From Mikania micrantha (taxonomy: Eukaryota > Streptophyta > Magnoliopsida > Asterales > Asteraceae): a stretch of 64,000 nt of DNA. The stretch is taken from NCBI GenBank assembly GCA_009363875.1, contig CM018682.1, positions 52,893,372 to 52,957,371 on the forward strand, given 5' to 3'. A program made the position numbers and the translations under genes. Each line of letters opens with the position of its first letter. Positions within the stretch are counted from its first letter, which is position 1. Below, piece after piece: positions 45,262-56,300 of the stretch. Under the pieces are notes generated by a model that saw only the letters and a list, made by a program, of their open reading frames with translations, ran no database searches and had not been told where the DNA came from.

Positions 45262-45484
45262 GCCCATATCAGGCATGACTCACAAGGAGTCTACCTGTGT
45301 GTGCCGGGACTTTAATGATGCCCATATCAGCTTGACCCATTGGTCTACTGTACATGCCGAGACTTTAAGGATATCCTTTGATTCTTGATCTTCTTTAATT
45401 CTCCTGATTTTGATTTGTTTAAGAGTTTCCGTTATTGCCCATATAGCTTGACTACAAGAGTCTACTATTTATGCCGGGACTTTA
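45262..45484 (-). repeat. Three tandem short-hairpin units in the G1 3' LTR
   Basis: Each unit has GCCCATAT(C)AG, a short stem-loop, then TCTAC and TGCCG(G/A)GACTTTA. Stems: GACTC/GAGTC (45277-45291), GACC/GGTC (45334-45345), GACT/AGTC (45450-45462). The stem bases differ yet pair in each. The same three units lie in the other LTR at about 54402-54625. Confidence 0.85.
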
Positions 45485-47069
45485 TGTGTGTCACACGTGG
45501 TCTAGATTTCTATACAACTGACATCCACCTTAACTCAAGAATTAATGATTTCATTAGATTTTAATGATTTCATTATTTTAATGATTCACACACAGTTATG
45601 ATTTCCTTGATTACCTTGAGTCTCTTGATTTTGATCTTTAGAATTTCATGATTTCACAATGATTATAGATTTATAAGTAGGATCCTTTGATTTACTGATC
45701 CACACACTGGATTAATTTCCATTGCATTTGATCTTTAACTTTAGTTCTTTTGATTCCACTTTGAATTTAGATTCTTGAATTTGAACTTGATGGACTAAGG
45801 ATTTGTTTAGAGTTTTAGAATTAAGGTATTACTCATAAGAGTAATTAATTAACTTGTAAGTTCTTTCTGCGTAGCAATTTCCTAGACAGGAGTCTAGGAG
45901 TATAAACAAGCATATATAAAATAGCAATTCATGATAAGTAAAAGCATTTACGTAAAAAAATTTAAATAAAACAGTTTACGCATGCTTCTCAGCCCCGCAT
46001 TTTAAAACAAAAATGTTTAGAAAAGGGGCAATGAACTCACCTGTGTTGCTGTGCAATTGATTTACCATAAAATGCACGCTCGTTGTTTGTAGACTAAGTA
46101 TCTTCAGTTCCTAAGTTGTTTTTAAAAGAATTCGAATACGATAAGTATATGTATTAGTCGTCGTAATCTAGGGTTTGGTCTCGGTGTGCAACTAAGTGTC
46201 CTTTGTGACTAATGAACATCTAAAACTCTATCTACTAGTCTACTTAGTACCCATACTCCACAATTAAATCATAACAAGCCTTTAATTAAAACGTTAAAAA
46301 TTTAATTCATTTTAAGTTAAACATTAATTCAAAATCATTTATTTTAATTAATTAAAGCTTATGAATCATCTCCTTTTATTAAAACATAATCAATTTAAAA
46401 GAAATGAAATTCTCTCACGTGATCGGCTTAAGTTGGGCCCCTTGGGCCAACTTCGGGCCCATTATTATTCCTTGTTTACCAAAAGAATTACAAATCAAAT
46501 CCTTGAATAATACAACGTAGATAATTAACTCATCTAGGTTAGTTTTCCGTATTAAACTTTTTCTAAAATTTAAGTGTTAATAACCAAATCAACACTCACC
46601 TTTATATCGTTGTTTTGTTCTACATGATTTGAAGTAAATGCACAAGTGTTTTAAGCCCACTAGATAGGTGTTAACAACTCATGTTGAGTTGTTAAGGTGT
46701 TTTGAAGAATACCCTTGTTATTAAAAAGTTAACAAACCCATGATCCCCTTAATCATCTTTTAACATTAAAATGGCCTAGTAGACTACCCATGCACATACA
46801 CCACTTTTCCCATGCATGGTTTGGACACCCATACGCATCCATGCATGATTAATTATATCCCTCAACTTTATTTGAAGATGTTATATTGACTCCATGTTCA
46901 TGCAACCCTACTAATCCTTCCCCCCATGCACACGTACACATGCCTAAACCCATGCACACGAGGAGGCATAAAGATTTCTAAAATTTTCAGGTTTATTAAC
47001 CTCGAAGGCAGCGATCCTCTGGGGAAACACGCAAAGGGTTTGGCTGTTAGGATAGCTTCGGCCATCACT

Positions 47070-47530
47070 GGTTCGTGAGTCTCAATGGGTTCGGCTAAGC
47101 CCTAGAAAACCAAAGGTTCGTGACCTTTAAAGAAGGTTCGTAGCTATGTGTATAGTCCTTATGTTTGCTGCTATCCAAGGTTCCAAATGTTCCAGGTTCG
47201 GTTTAGTAGGGTTCGGGGCATTCTATGTTCGTTCAAGGAAGTAGGTTCGGCAGAAGCTTTAAGGTTCGTACCCCCTCGAGGTTCGGCCAACAATGAAAGT
47301 AAGGTTCAGCATTGGTCATGGTCTGCTGATCCAAGGTTCGTCACCCTAGGGTTCATGGCTTAGAAGTTCGTGGCAGTTCAGGTTCGCCCATCCCAAATGG
47401 TTCGGCCGAGTAGGAGGTTCGACTATCCTCCTTTCCACCTACAGGAGGTTCGGCTCCCTCCCTTTGTCACGAACCTGCGAATGCCCACTGTTCATCATCT
47501 TCATCTTCTATCCCAACCTGTTGCAGGTTC
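47070..47530 (-). repeat. GGTTCG repeat cluster in the G1 3' LTR
   Basis: About 15 GGTTCG words, matching the cluster in the E4 LTR (41380-41815) in place and spacing although the sequence between the words differs. The right LTR has the same cluster at 56160-56630. Confidence 0.9.
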
Positions 47531-48548
47531 GTTCCTAACACTTCCTAGTCGTCTACAAGAGTTTACCTCGTGGTTTCTAAGGTTTTAAACCGGTTAGAGC
47601 AATATTAACTACAAAGGACCGTGACACACACACTAAAACCGAAATATAACTAAGATTTACCTCAAAATCAGTGGATGAAAGATTAAACCTCTTGTACTTT
47701 CGTGATCTTCGTGATTAGATGATCGTTTTAACACCAAGGATGCTTGAAATGGTGGATATTTGGAGGAGAAATCTTAGAGAGAAGGTTGAGAATTTCTAGA
47801 GAGAGAGAGTGACGAGATTTTGTGAAGAAGATGGGTTGGTGGTGGTTGTTGTGGCATTAAGTGACCATCTTTAATATTTCAAAATACCCGGTGGTTCGGT
47901 TTCACTCGGTTTCGCGTAACACGTCGTTTCTTTTTACTTTTCATAACGAAAATGACTCGGTTTATAAATTAAGATTTATAAAATTATTTTAACTGGTTAT
48001 TCCTAGTAAATTAACTAAATATCATTCGTCTTAATTTTAAATTTTCAGAAATATTAAATTTACTGTTTAAAATCGAATCGTACAGTCGTCCCGCGTATTC
48101 GTTCGAATCATCACCCGTACGAACACGGCGATAACTATACTCTTCAATATTGTTTTCTAATTATCGGACATCATTCAGAACGTTAGACTTTCAGATTTAT
48201 TCGTACAGATTGTCACCTATACAAATAATCTGTCGATTTAGCATTCACGTAACGACATCCGTGTGGTTTTGTTCTGTAAAGCCTCACATACGTTTATACA
48301 TAATAAAAGCCTAACACATAATCACATGATGGTTGTGTAATGCCAGATAATTATCTGAATGACGAACCATGTTTTCTGAGTTTTGTTTCTCTGAATTGTT
48401 TCTGAATTCACTATTTGATAACATGAATGATAATGACATATGATATTGAACATGACATACAATGAAAAGCATATAGTTTGTACCTGATTACTGTTCATGA
48501 TACAGTTTGAGATCACTGTTCCGGTACGGTTCCGGCACTGATGTTACA

Positions 48549-48562
48549 GTCTCCCCTTGTTA
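48549..48562 (-). other. G1 polypurine tract
   Basis: The minus strand reads AACAAGGGGAGAC immediately before the LTR start TGTAACATCAG. Confidence 0.9.
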
Positions 48563-49390
48563 GAGAAATTTCATCCCGAAATTTAAGAGTCATTATCAGG
48601 TACGGCTTCCTCTGTAGACAGTTGGGGATACTTGGACTTCATGTGATCTTCACGTTCCCAAGTAAACTCAGGTCCGCGCTTTAAGTTCTATCGAACCTTT
48701 ACAATCGGAATACGACTTTGCCTCAGTTGTTTAACTTTGCGATCCATAATCTCTAAAGGCTCTTCAATAAAATGCAATTGTTCATCCACCTGAATTTCTT
48801 CGATCGGGATTATCAGTGATTCATCAGCAAGGCATTTCTTTAAGTTTGATACGTGAAACACGTCAGGCACACCGCTGAGTTCATCTGGTAATCTCAGCCT
48901 ATACGCTACAGGACCAATACGCTCGATGATCTCGAACGGTCCCACGTATCGTGGTGCTAACTTGCCTTTCTTTCCAAAACGGACTACGCCTTTCCATGGG
49001 GATACCTTCAACATGACAAGATCTCCCACTTGGAATTCCAATGGCTTGCACCGTTTGTCGGCATAGTTGTTTTGTCTGCTCCTAGTAGCTTGTAGTCTTT
49101 GTTGAATCTGGGCAATCTTGTCAGTGGTTTCCTGAATAAGCTCTGGCCCAGTTATTCGATTGTCTCCCACTTCAGTCCAACAGATCGGGGATCGACATTT
49201 TCGACCATATGAAGCCTCGAATGGTGCGCATCTGATGCTACTATGATAATTGTTGTTCTAGGAGAATTCGATCATTGGCAAATGAGAATCCCAATTCCCA
49301 CCGAAATCCAACACATAGGTTCTCAACATGTCCTCCAGGGTCTGAATTTTGACCGTCCGTTTGTGGAATGTAAACTGTACTCAGATTTAA
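48563..49390 (-). pseudogene. pol: G1 integrase C-terminal half and chromodomain-like tail
   Basis: After the frame change at 49391 the core continues with QTDG, then [19 protein letters not shown]. The few residues between, which hold the catalytic Glu, appear deleted (about 11 nt). A stop lies near 49258, then [17 protein letters not shown]. The open frame 49170-48688 holds [60 protein letters not shown] and NLKKCL. An in-frame TAG replaces the Trp before NLKRGPEFTWEREDHMKSKY, and the protein ends near 48570. Confidence 0.93.
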
Positions 49391-50872
49391 CTACGTCCCT
49401 AGAGATTTCTGTAAAGATTGCCAGAACCTTGATGTGATTCTGCTGTCTCTATCAGAAATAATAGATAATGGCACACTGTGGCGTACCACTATCTTATTGA
49501 TGTACAGTCTTGCCAGTTTATCCATCGTGAAGGTCTCACGCATCGGCAAGAAATGAGCAGATTTCGTCAAACGATCAATGATCACCAAAAATGTATCATG
49601 ACCACTTGAAGTGCGGGCTAGCTTGGTAATGAAGTCCATAGCTATTTGTTCCCACTTCCAGAGCGGAATCTCAGGCTGTTTCAGTAAACCGGATGGTTTC
49701 TGGTGTTCCGCCTTTACGTTCGCACATGTAAGACATCGGCCGACAAACTCGGCTATGTCCTTCTTCATTCCCGGCCACCAATAAAATCCGCGCAAGTCTT
49801 GGTACATTTTATCAGTGCCTCGATGAACAGAGTATTTATTCTTGTGTGCTTTATCGAAGATAAGTTTTCTCAATTCGTCTACCGCTGGAATCCATATACG
49901 ATCCTGGTAGTAGATCACTCCATCAGGCTTAGTCTCAAATTGTTTCTCTGCTCCACTGTCTAATTCTTTCTTCAAGTTTCCTCGATCAACTGATTCTGGT
50001 TGTGCCTGAATAATCTTGTCACGTAACCTCGTCTGCACAGTCATTCCCATTGCTCTGACGCGCAAGGGTTTGACTCGCTCCTTCCGGCTCAAGGCATCAG
50101 CTACAACGTTTGCCTTTCCCGGATGGTACTTGATCACGCAAACGTAATCATTCAAAAGTTCAACCCAACGACGTTGTCGCATGTTGAGCTCCTTCTGATC
50201 AAAGATATGCTGCAGACTCTTGTGATCAGTATATATGGTACATTTAGTGCCATATAAATAATGTCTCCAGATCTTCAACGCGAAGATTACAGCTCCTAGT
50301 TCAAGATCATGAGTAGTGTAGTTCTTCTCATGAATCTTTAACTGTCTTGATGCATAATCGATAACTTTATCTTGTTGCATCAGTACGCAACCAAGTCCCT
50401 GATGGGAGGCATCACAATAAACAACAAAGTCATCACAGCCTTCTGGGAGAGATAGAATTGGAGCATCACATAACTTATGTTTCAATGTCTGGAAAGCATC
50501 TTCTTGTTTCTGCTCCCAGAGAAACGGTTCACTTTTCTGAGTTAGCTTGGTGAGAGGCAAGGCTATCTTAGAAAAGTTTGAGATAAACCTTCTGTTATAA
50601 CCTGCCAATCCCAGAAAAGACCGTATCTCCGTTGGTGTCTTCGGAGTATCCCAGTTCTTTATCACTTCAATCTTGGCAGGATCTACATGTATTTCGTCGT
50701 TGTTGACTACATGACTCAGAAATTGAACTTCTCTTAGCCAAAATTCACATTTAGAGAATTTGGCATAAAGTTTCTCTTCTTTCAACAGCTCCAAGATCTT
50801 TCTGAGATGTTGCTCGTGTTCCGTTTTGCTCTTCGAATAAATCAGTATGTCATCGACAAAGACAATGACAAA
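49391..50872 (-). pseudogene. pol: G1 RT end, RNase H and integrase N-terminal half
   Basis: The open frame 50794-49391 (467 residues) continues the frame of the RT palm after a stop at 50873-50875. Order: [19 protein letters not shown] (catalytic pair intact), RT thumb ([29 protein letters not shown]), RNase H ([64 protein letters not shown]). Then the integrase zinc domain ([35 protein letters not shown]) and core start ([38 protein letters not shown] block). Breaks off at SLGT. Confidence 0.95.
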
Positions 50873-51469
50873 CTAATCCAGATATGGCTTGCACACTCGG
50901 TTCATGAGATCCATGAAAACCACTAGTGCATTCGTCAATCCGAAAGGCATCACCATGAATTCGTAATGCCTGTATCTGGTTCTGAACGCCGTCTTCGGTA
51001 TATCCTCATCTTGAACGATATCCAGACCGCAAGTCAATCTTAGAGAAGTACTGAGCTCCTTGCAGTTGGTCAAACAAATCATCAATTCTCAGCAATGGAT
51101 ACCGATTCTTGATGGTTGGATTGTTCAGCTCGCGGTAATCTACGCACATTCGAAACGATCCGTCTTTCTTCTTCACGAACAAGACCGGAGCTCCCCAAGG
51201 TGAGTAGCTCGGTCTGATGAAACCCTTATCAAGTAGCTCCTGTAACTGGTTTGACAATTCCTCATCTCTGAAGGTGCTAACCTGTAAGGAGATTTAGCAA
51301 CAGGAATTGTTCCAGGAACTAAGTCAATACGAAACTCTACCGGTCGCGCAGGTGGCAAACCTGGTAGGTCTTCAGGAAATACTTCCGGATACTCTTTCAC
51401 TACTGGCACATCTTGATTTCTTTTCTTCTCCTTCTCCTTTTCGACCACATGAGCCAGGAACGCTACGCA
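50873..51469 (-). pseudogene. pol: G1 reverse transcriptase N-terminal part
   Basis: The frame 51448-51173 has [20 protein letters not shown] and [20 protein letters not shown]. After a frame change, 51257-51006 has [40 protein letters not shown] and [11 protein letters not shown] (first catalytic Asp intact). Another change leads to 51085-50873 with [17 protein letters not shown] and [11 protein letters not shown], ending in a stop where Lys is expected. The frame is the same as the downstream RT part. Confidence 0.94.
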
Positions 51470-52189
51470 CTACTTCTGTAGACACTTACGCGCCTTTATG
51501 CAAGAGATGATTTTGACACTTCGTTTTGCTTGATCCCCTCTAACTTCCAAGAAGCGATCATTGGGCAATGGAACTCGAAGTAGCTTTTCGGAACATATGA
51601 CTTCCACTCGATTAGATGAAAGCCAATCCATTCCAACTATGATGTCGAAACTACCCAACTCCATCGATATCAAATCGATGGTTAATGTATGACCATTAAG
51701 TGTCAATGGGCAATTCCTATATACTGTACTAACTATGATCTTTTTCCTATTAGCTACTTCTATGATATAAGGGGAATCTAATTGTTCCTCTATAAAATCT
51801 AGTTGGCATGCAAAGTCGGTAGAGATAAAACTCTGATCTGCACCAGTGTCAAATATAGCAGATGCATAAAAGTCATGTAAGAGAAATGTACCAGTGACCA
51901 CGTTAGGGTCTTGGCGTGCAGTTGGAGCTCCTATCGCAAAAGCTCTTCCACGGGGTGCTTGAACTGCCTGTTGTGCCTTCTTCGGGCAGTTCTTTGCAAA
52001 GTGGCCTTGTTCACCACAGTTGTAGCATCCACCGTTTTTCTGGTTGTTGGGTGGAGGGAGAGCCAAAGCAACATTGTTGACTGCTCGGTTTGGTGTCATC
52101 CTGCATTGCTGGACCCAGTGTCCCTTTCTTCCACATCCCGTGCAATGACGGCATTGATTGCTTGGGCCAGTATATTGCTTCTTGGGCAC
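51470..52189 (-). CDS. gag: G1 nucleocapsid (two zinc knuckles) and aspartic protease
   Basis: An open frame with two CCHC knuckles: CTGCGRKGHWVQQC and CYNCGEQGHFAKNC. The protease follows, with the active site IFDTGADQSFIS intact. Later strands include CPLTLNGHTLTIDLISMELG and SFDIIVGMDWLS. The frame runs directly on into RT past one in-frame TAG (51470-51472) where Gln is likely. It is preceded, in the same frame, by capsid sequence past another TAG at 52193-52195. This is the best-preserved protease in the window. Confidence 0.9.
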   Translation of the reverse strand: MPKKQYTGPSNQCRHCTGCGRKGHWVQQCRMTPNRAVNNVALALPPPNNQKNGGCYNCGEQGHFAKNCPKKAQQAVQAPRGRAFAIGAPTARQDPNVVTGTFLLHDFYASAIFDTGADQSFISTDFACQLDFIEEQLDSPYIIEVANRKKIIVSTVYRNCPLTLNGHTLTIDLISMELGSFDIIVGMDWLSSNRVEVICSEKLLRVPLPNDRFLEVRGDQAKRSVKIISCIKARKCLQK

Positions 52190-52192
52190 ATT

Positions 52193-53157
52193 CTATGGTT
52201 CCATGGCTACTTGATTGAGGGGAGTAGCCACAGTGTAGTTCTTGATAGTCTTTTGTTTCTTCTTCTGGTGATGATGGGGTTTCTTTGAAGGTTCTTCCTT
52301 TCTTTTGCTAGAGTCTTCCTCTTTCTTCAGAACTCCCGATGCCACCATAAGATCAATGAGTTTCCCAGACAAACTCACAGCAGACTCCACAGTAACAGGG
52401 TTTGCTGCAACAACTAAACCCTGAATGCAGGCGGGGAGTCCACCCACATATCTATCAATCCTCTTCTATAAAGTTGGTACCATGTCTGGCACCAAAGAAA
52501 CCAGCTTGTGGTAACGGGTAGTATACCCCATGTGATCAGCCCCTTCATGACATGCTTTGATAGTTCAACCTCCAGCTTTTGCAGTTCATTCTTGGGACAG
52601 AATTCCGTTCTCAGCAGGGTCTTGAAGTCTTCCCAAGTCATTAACATAGCTTCTTCTCTTCCCCTAGCATTGATTTGGCCGTTCCACCAAGTCAAGGCTC
52701 ACTTGTTGAACGATCCAGCGGAGTAGCGAACCTTGTGGTACTCTGGACAACTGCAGAGGTCCAGAGTAGTCTCAATCTTCTCTATCCATTGGATTAGACC
52801 AACGGCTCCTTCAGCACCGCTAAAGCTTGGCGGCTTACATCCCACAAAAGACTTGTAGGAGTAGTGTGATGCATTACCAGTGTTACCACTGGCTTCCCCT
52901 GATGAGTGCCCGGTATTGTTGCTGTCGTTACGGATACGGTTGAGCATCTCTGGTATCACTTCCTTCAGCTGACTGCTAAGTAGTGTTGCTAGGGCAATAG
53001 TGGCAGGATCCAGTATCTGGATCGTGCTCGGACCTGGAGGTGGGTTGAGTGGAGGAGGAGGAGGAGGTGGTGGTGAATCAGCCGGTGATGGTGTTGAAGA
53101 GTGTGGATCCAGATCGTGCGGTGGTGGTAACAATGGAGGTTGTCTTCGTGGCGGCAT
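52193..53157 (-). pseudogene. gag: G1 gag capsid
   Basis: Start MPPRRQPP at 53157, chosen because the E4 gag starts MPPRRH. A Pro-rich N-terminus is followed by LNRIRNDSNN, GAEGAVGLIQWIEKIET and CPEYHKVRYSAGSFNK. A TGA at 52699-52701 sits exactly at the Arg of the conserved (K/N)-R-ALTWWN motif. Then EFCPKNELQKLEVEL, a frame change near 52560, GLPACIQGLVVAANPVTVES and a basic tail. The E6 gag has TGA at the same Arg codon. Confidence 0.92.
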
Positions 53158-53310
53158 TCTGATCATAACCAAAAGAATATTGGTTAGTGCAGTGATCGAA
53201 TACAGAAAACAATATGCAAATAAAATTTTAAGTCATGTGTTCTCTACATGCAGGGTCCCTAGGTTATAGTCTAGGCCAAACCGTTTAAATAAATGACCTA
53301 TATTTCTCTA
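53158..53310 (-). other. G1 short internal leader
   Basis: Only about 150 bp separate primer site and gag start, much less than in E4 (1.4 kb) and E6 (2 kb). The C-type hairpins of G1 lie in the LTR instead, so the RNA leader would still carry them ahead of gag. Confidence 0.8.
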
Positions 53311-53330
53311 TAACCATGGCTCTAATACCA
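53311..53330 (-). other. G1 primer-binding site (initiator tRNA-Met)
   Basis: The minus strand reads TGGTATTAGAGCCATGG, one change from the initiator tRNA-Met complement (T for C at the seventh base). Three bases separate it from the LTR end at 53334. Confidence 0.93.
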
Positions 53331-53333
53331 ATC

Positions 53334-56300
53334 TGTCGACCCCGAGCCGGCGGGTTGGATCGACTTCCCCGTCGGGCGGAAGGTTCCCAGGGCGCGATAT
53401 CATGAGTGATAATCGGAATGATCAGATTGTTTACATTGCACATGATATATAATAAAGAAACTGCTAAGTAAGAATAGAATTACAAAGTTAAATTACATCA
53501 GTGAAGTTCATAATTTAACAATGTAAATCTACTATCACATCATAAATCTTCTATTTTGTATCTGCACAAGATATACAAAATGAATGTGTAAAATGATGCT
53601 TCAAAATATGCAGGTCCAAAAGCTAGGTCCTCTAACCGGTATCTTAGTCTAAAAGGAATAACTCCTTAGTTGACATGTTCGTCACCTGAGAAGTCATGCA
53701 AAAATAAAGTCAACACATGGTTGGTGAATTCATGTAGTTTTATAAAAATGAGTTTGAATAACCTTTGAATGACAACCTTAACCTCACCATTAACCACCTA
53801 TACCATCCAGTTCAGTATGCTTATATATAGGGCATATGTAGGGTCGAACTTACCGCCCACCCAGCCACCGTCCCACCACATACTAAACCACATGATGTAT
53901 TGTTCCTGGTGATAATTAAGCGTTTCATCCCACTCCTTTGATTTCCATAACCTTTGATTCTTAGCATTTGATTACCCTGAAATGTTTACCTTGATCCCCC
54001 GAAATGACAACCTTAACCTCACCAACAACCACCTATGTTATCCAATCAAGTATGCTTATATATAGGGCATATGTAGGGTCGAATTTACCGCCCGCCCAGC
54101 CACCGTCCCACCACATACCGGATTTTTTAACATATTGTTGTTAATGATAATTAAGCGTTTCATTCCATTCACCTTCATTTTAGATTCTGATTTCCACAAA
54201 TAGATTTACCTCTGATCTATTGAGTTCATCATGTATCCATGATTACCCCCAAAGCACTTGTAGAAATATAATATTAAATGTTTAATTAATTAATAATAAA
54301 GCATTTAAAAACTACTAAGACATGATGATTGGGCCTTATTTGACTCAACCAGTTAGACTTAGTTGTTGGTGGTTGTCCAAGTTGTACCCTCTCACACGTG
54401 GCCCATATCAGGCATGACTCACAAGGAGTCTACCTGTGTGTGCCGGGACTTTAATGATGCCCATATCAGCTTGACCCATTGGTCTACTGTACATGCCGGG
54501 ACTTTAAGGATATCCTTTGATTCTTGATCTTCTTTAATTCTCCTGAGTTTGATTTGTTTAAGAGTTTCTGTTATTGCCCATATAGCTTGACTACGAGAGT
54601 CTACTATTTATGCCGGGACTTTATGTGTGTTACACATGGTCTTGATTTCTATACAACTGACATCCACCTTAACTCAAGCATTAATGATTTCATTAGATTT
54701 TAATGATTTCATTATTTCAATGATTCACACACAGTTATGATTTCCTTGAGTCTCTTGATTTTGATCTTTAGAATTTCATGATTTCACAATGATTATAGAT
54801 TTATGAGTAGGATCCTTTGATTTACTGATCCACACACTGGATTAATTTCCATTGCATTTAAGCTTTAACTTTAGTTCTTTTGATTCCACCTTGAATTTAG
54901 ATTCTTGAATTTGAACTTCATGGACTAAGGGTTTGTTTAGAGTTTTAGAATTATGGTATTACTCATAAGAGTAATTAATTAACTTGTAAGTTCTTTCTGC
55001 ATAGCAATTTCCTAGACAGGAGTCTAGGAGTATAAAAAATCATATATAAAATAGCAATTCATAATAAGTAAAAGCATTTACGTAAAACAATTTAAATAAA
55101 ACAGTTTACGCATGCTTCTCAGCCCCGCGTTTTAAAACAAAAATGTTTAGAAAAGGGGCAATGAACTCACCTGTGTTGTTGTGCAATTGATTTACCACAA
55201 AATGTTCGCTTGTTGTTTGTAGACTAAGTATCTTCAGTTCCTGAGTTGTTTTTCAAAGAATTCGAATACGATAAGTATACGTATTAGTCGTTGTAATCTA
55301 GGGTTTGGTCTCAGTGTGCAACTAAGTGTCCTTTGTGACTAAAGAACTTCTAAAACTCTATCTACTAGTCTACTTAGTACCCATAGTTCACAATTAAATC
55401 ATAACAAGCCTTTAATTAAAACGTTTATAATTTAAATCATTTTAAGTTAAACATTAATTGAAAATCATTTGTTTTAATTAATTAAAGCTTATGAATCATC
55501 TCCTTTTATTAAAACATAATCAATTTAAAAGAAATGAAACTCTCTCACTTGATGGGCTTAAGTTGGGCCATTGGGCCAACTTCGGGCCCGTTATTATTCC
55601 TTGTTAACCAAAAGAATTACAAATCAAATCATTGAATAATACAACGTAGATAATTAACTGATCTAGGTTAGTTATCTGTATTAAACTTTTTCTAAAGTTT
55701 AAGTGTTAATAACCAAATCAACACTCACCTTTAGATCGTTGTTTTGTTCTACATGATTTGAAGTAAATGCACAAGTTTTTAAGCCCACTAGATAGGTGTT
55801 AACAACTCATGTTGAGTTGTTAAGGTGTTTTGAAGAATACCCTTGTTATTAAAAAGTTAACTAACCCGTGATCCCCTTAATCATCTTTTAACATTAAAAT
55901 GGCCTAGTAAACTACCCATGCACATACACCACTGTTCCCATGCATGGTTTGTACACCCATACCCATCCATGCATGATTAATTATATCCCTCAACTTTATA
56001 TGAAGATGTTATATTGACTCCATGTTCATGCAACCCTACTAATCCCTCCCCCCATGCGCACGTACACATGCCTAAACCCATGCATACTAGGAGGCATAAA
56101 GATTTCTAAAATTTTCAGGTTCATTAACCTCGAAGGCAGCGAACCTCTGGGGAAACACCCAAAGGGTTCGGCTGTTAGGATAGCTTTGGCCATCACTGGT
56201 TCGTGAGTCTCAATGGGTTCGGCTAAGCCCTAGAAAACCAAAGGTTCGTGACCTTTAAAGAAGGTTCGTAGCTATGTGTATAGTTCTTATGTTCGCTGCT

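Larger units (their letters stand above)
44193..48548 (-). mobile_element. G1 3' LTR
   Basis: Sense start TGTAACATCAGTGCCGGAAC at 48548, sense end GGGGTGTGACA at 44193. From the sense 5' side it holds GAGAGA tracts (47760-47815), a GGTTCG cluster of about 15 words (47070-47530), a block shared with the E4 LTR (45995-46095), three tandem short hairpin units (45262-45484) and hairpins C2 and C1. Relative to the other LTR it has an extra 31 bp within the GGTTCG cluster (about 47426-47456), bounded by GAGGTTCG repeats. Confidence 0.95.

Noticed and set aside
47148..47588. Plus-strand open frames in the G1 LTR
   Set aside because: They lie on the strand opposite to the element, inside the GGTTCG cluster, and are broken in the other LTR copy.
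53000..53269. Gly-rich plus-strand open frame
   Set aside because: It is the complement of the Pro-rich gag N-terminus of G1.
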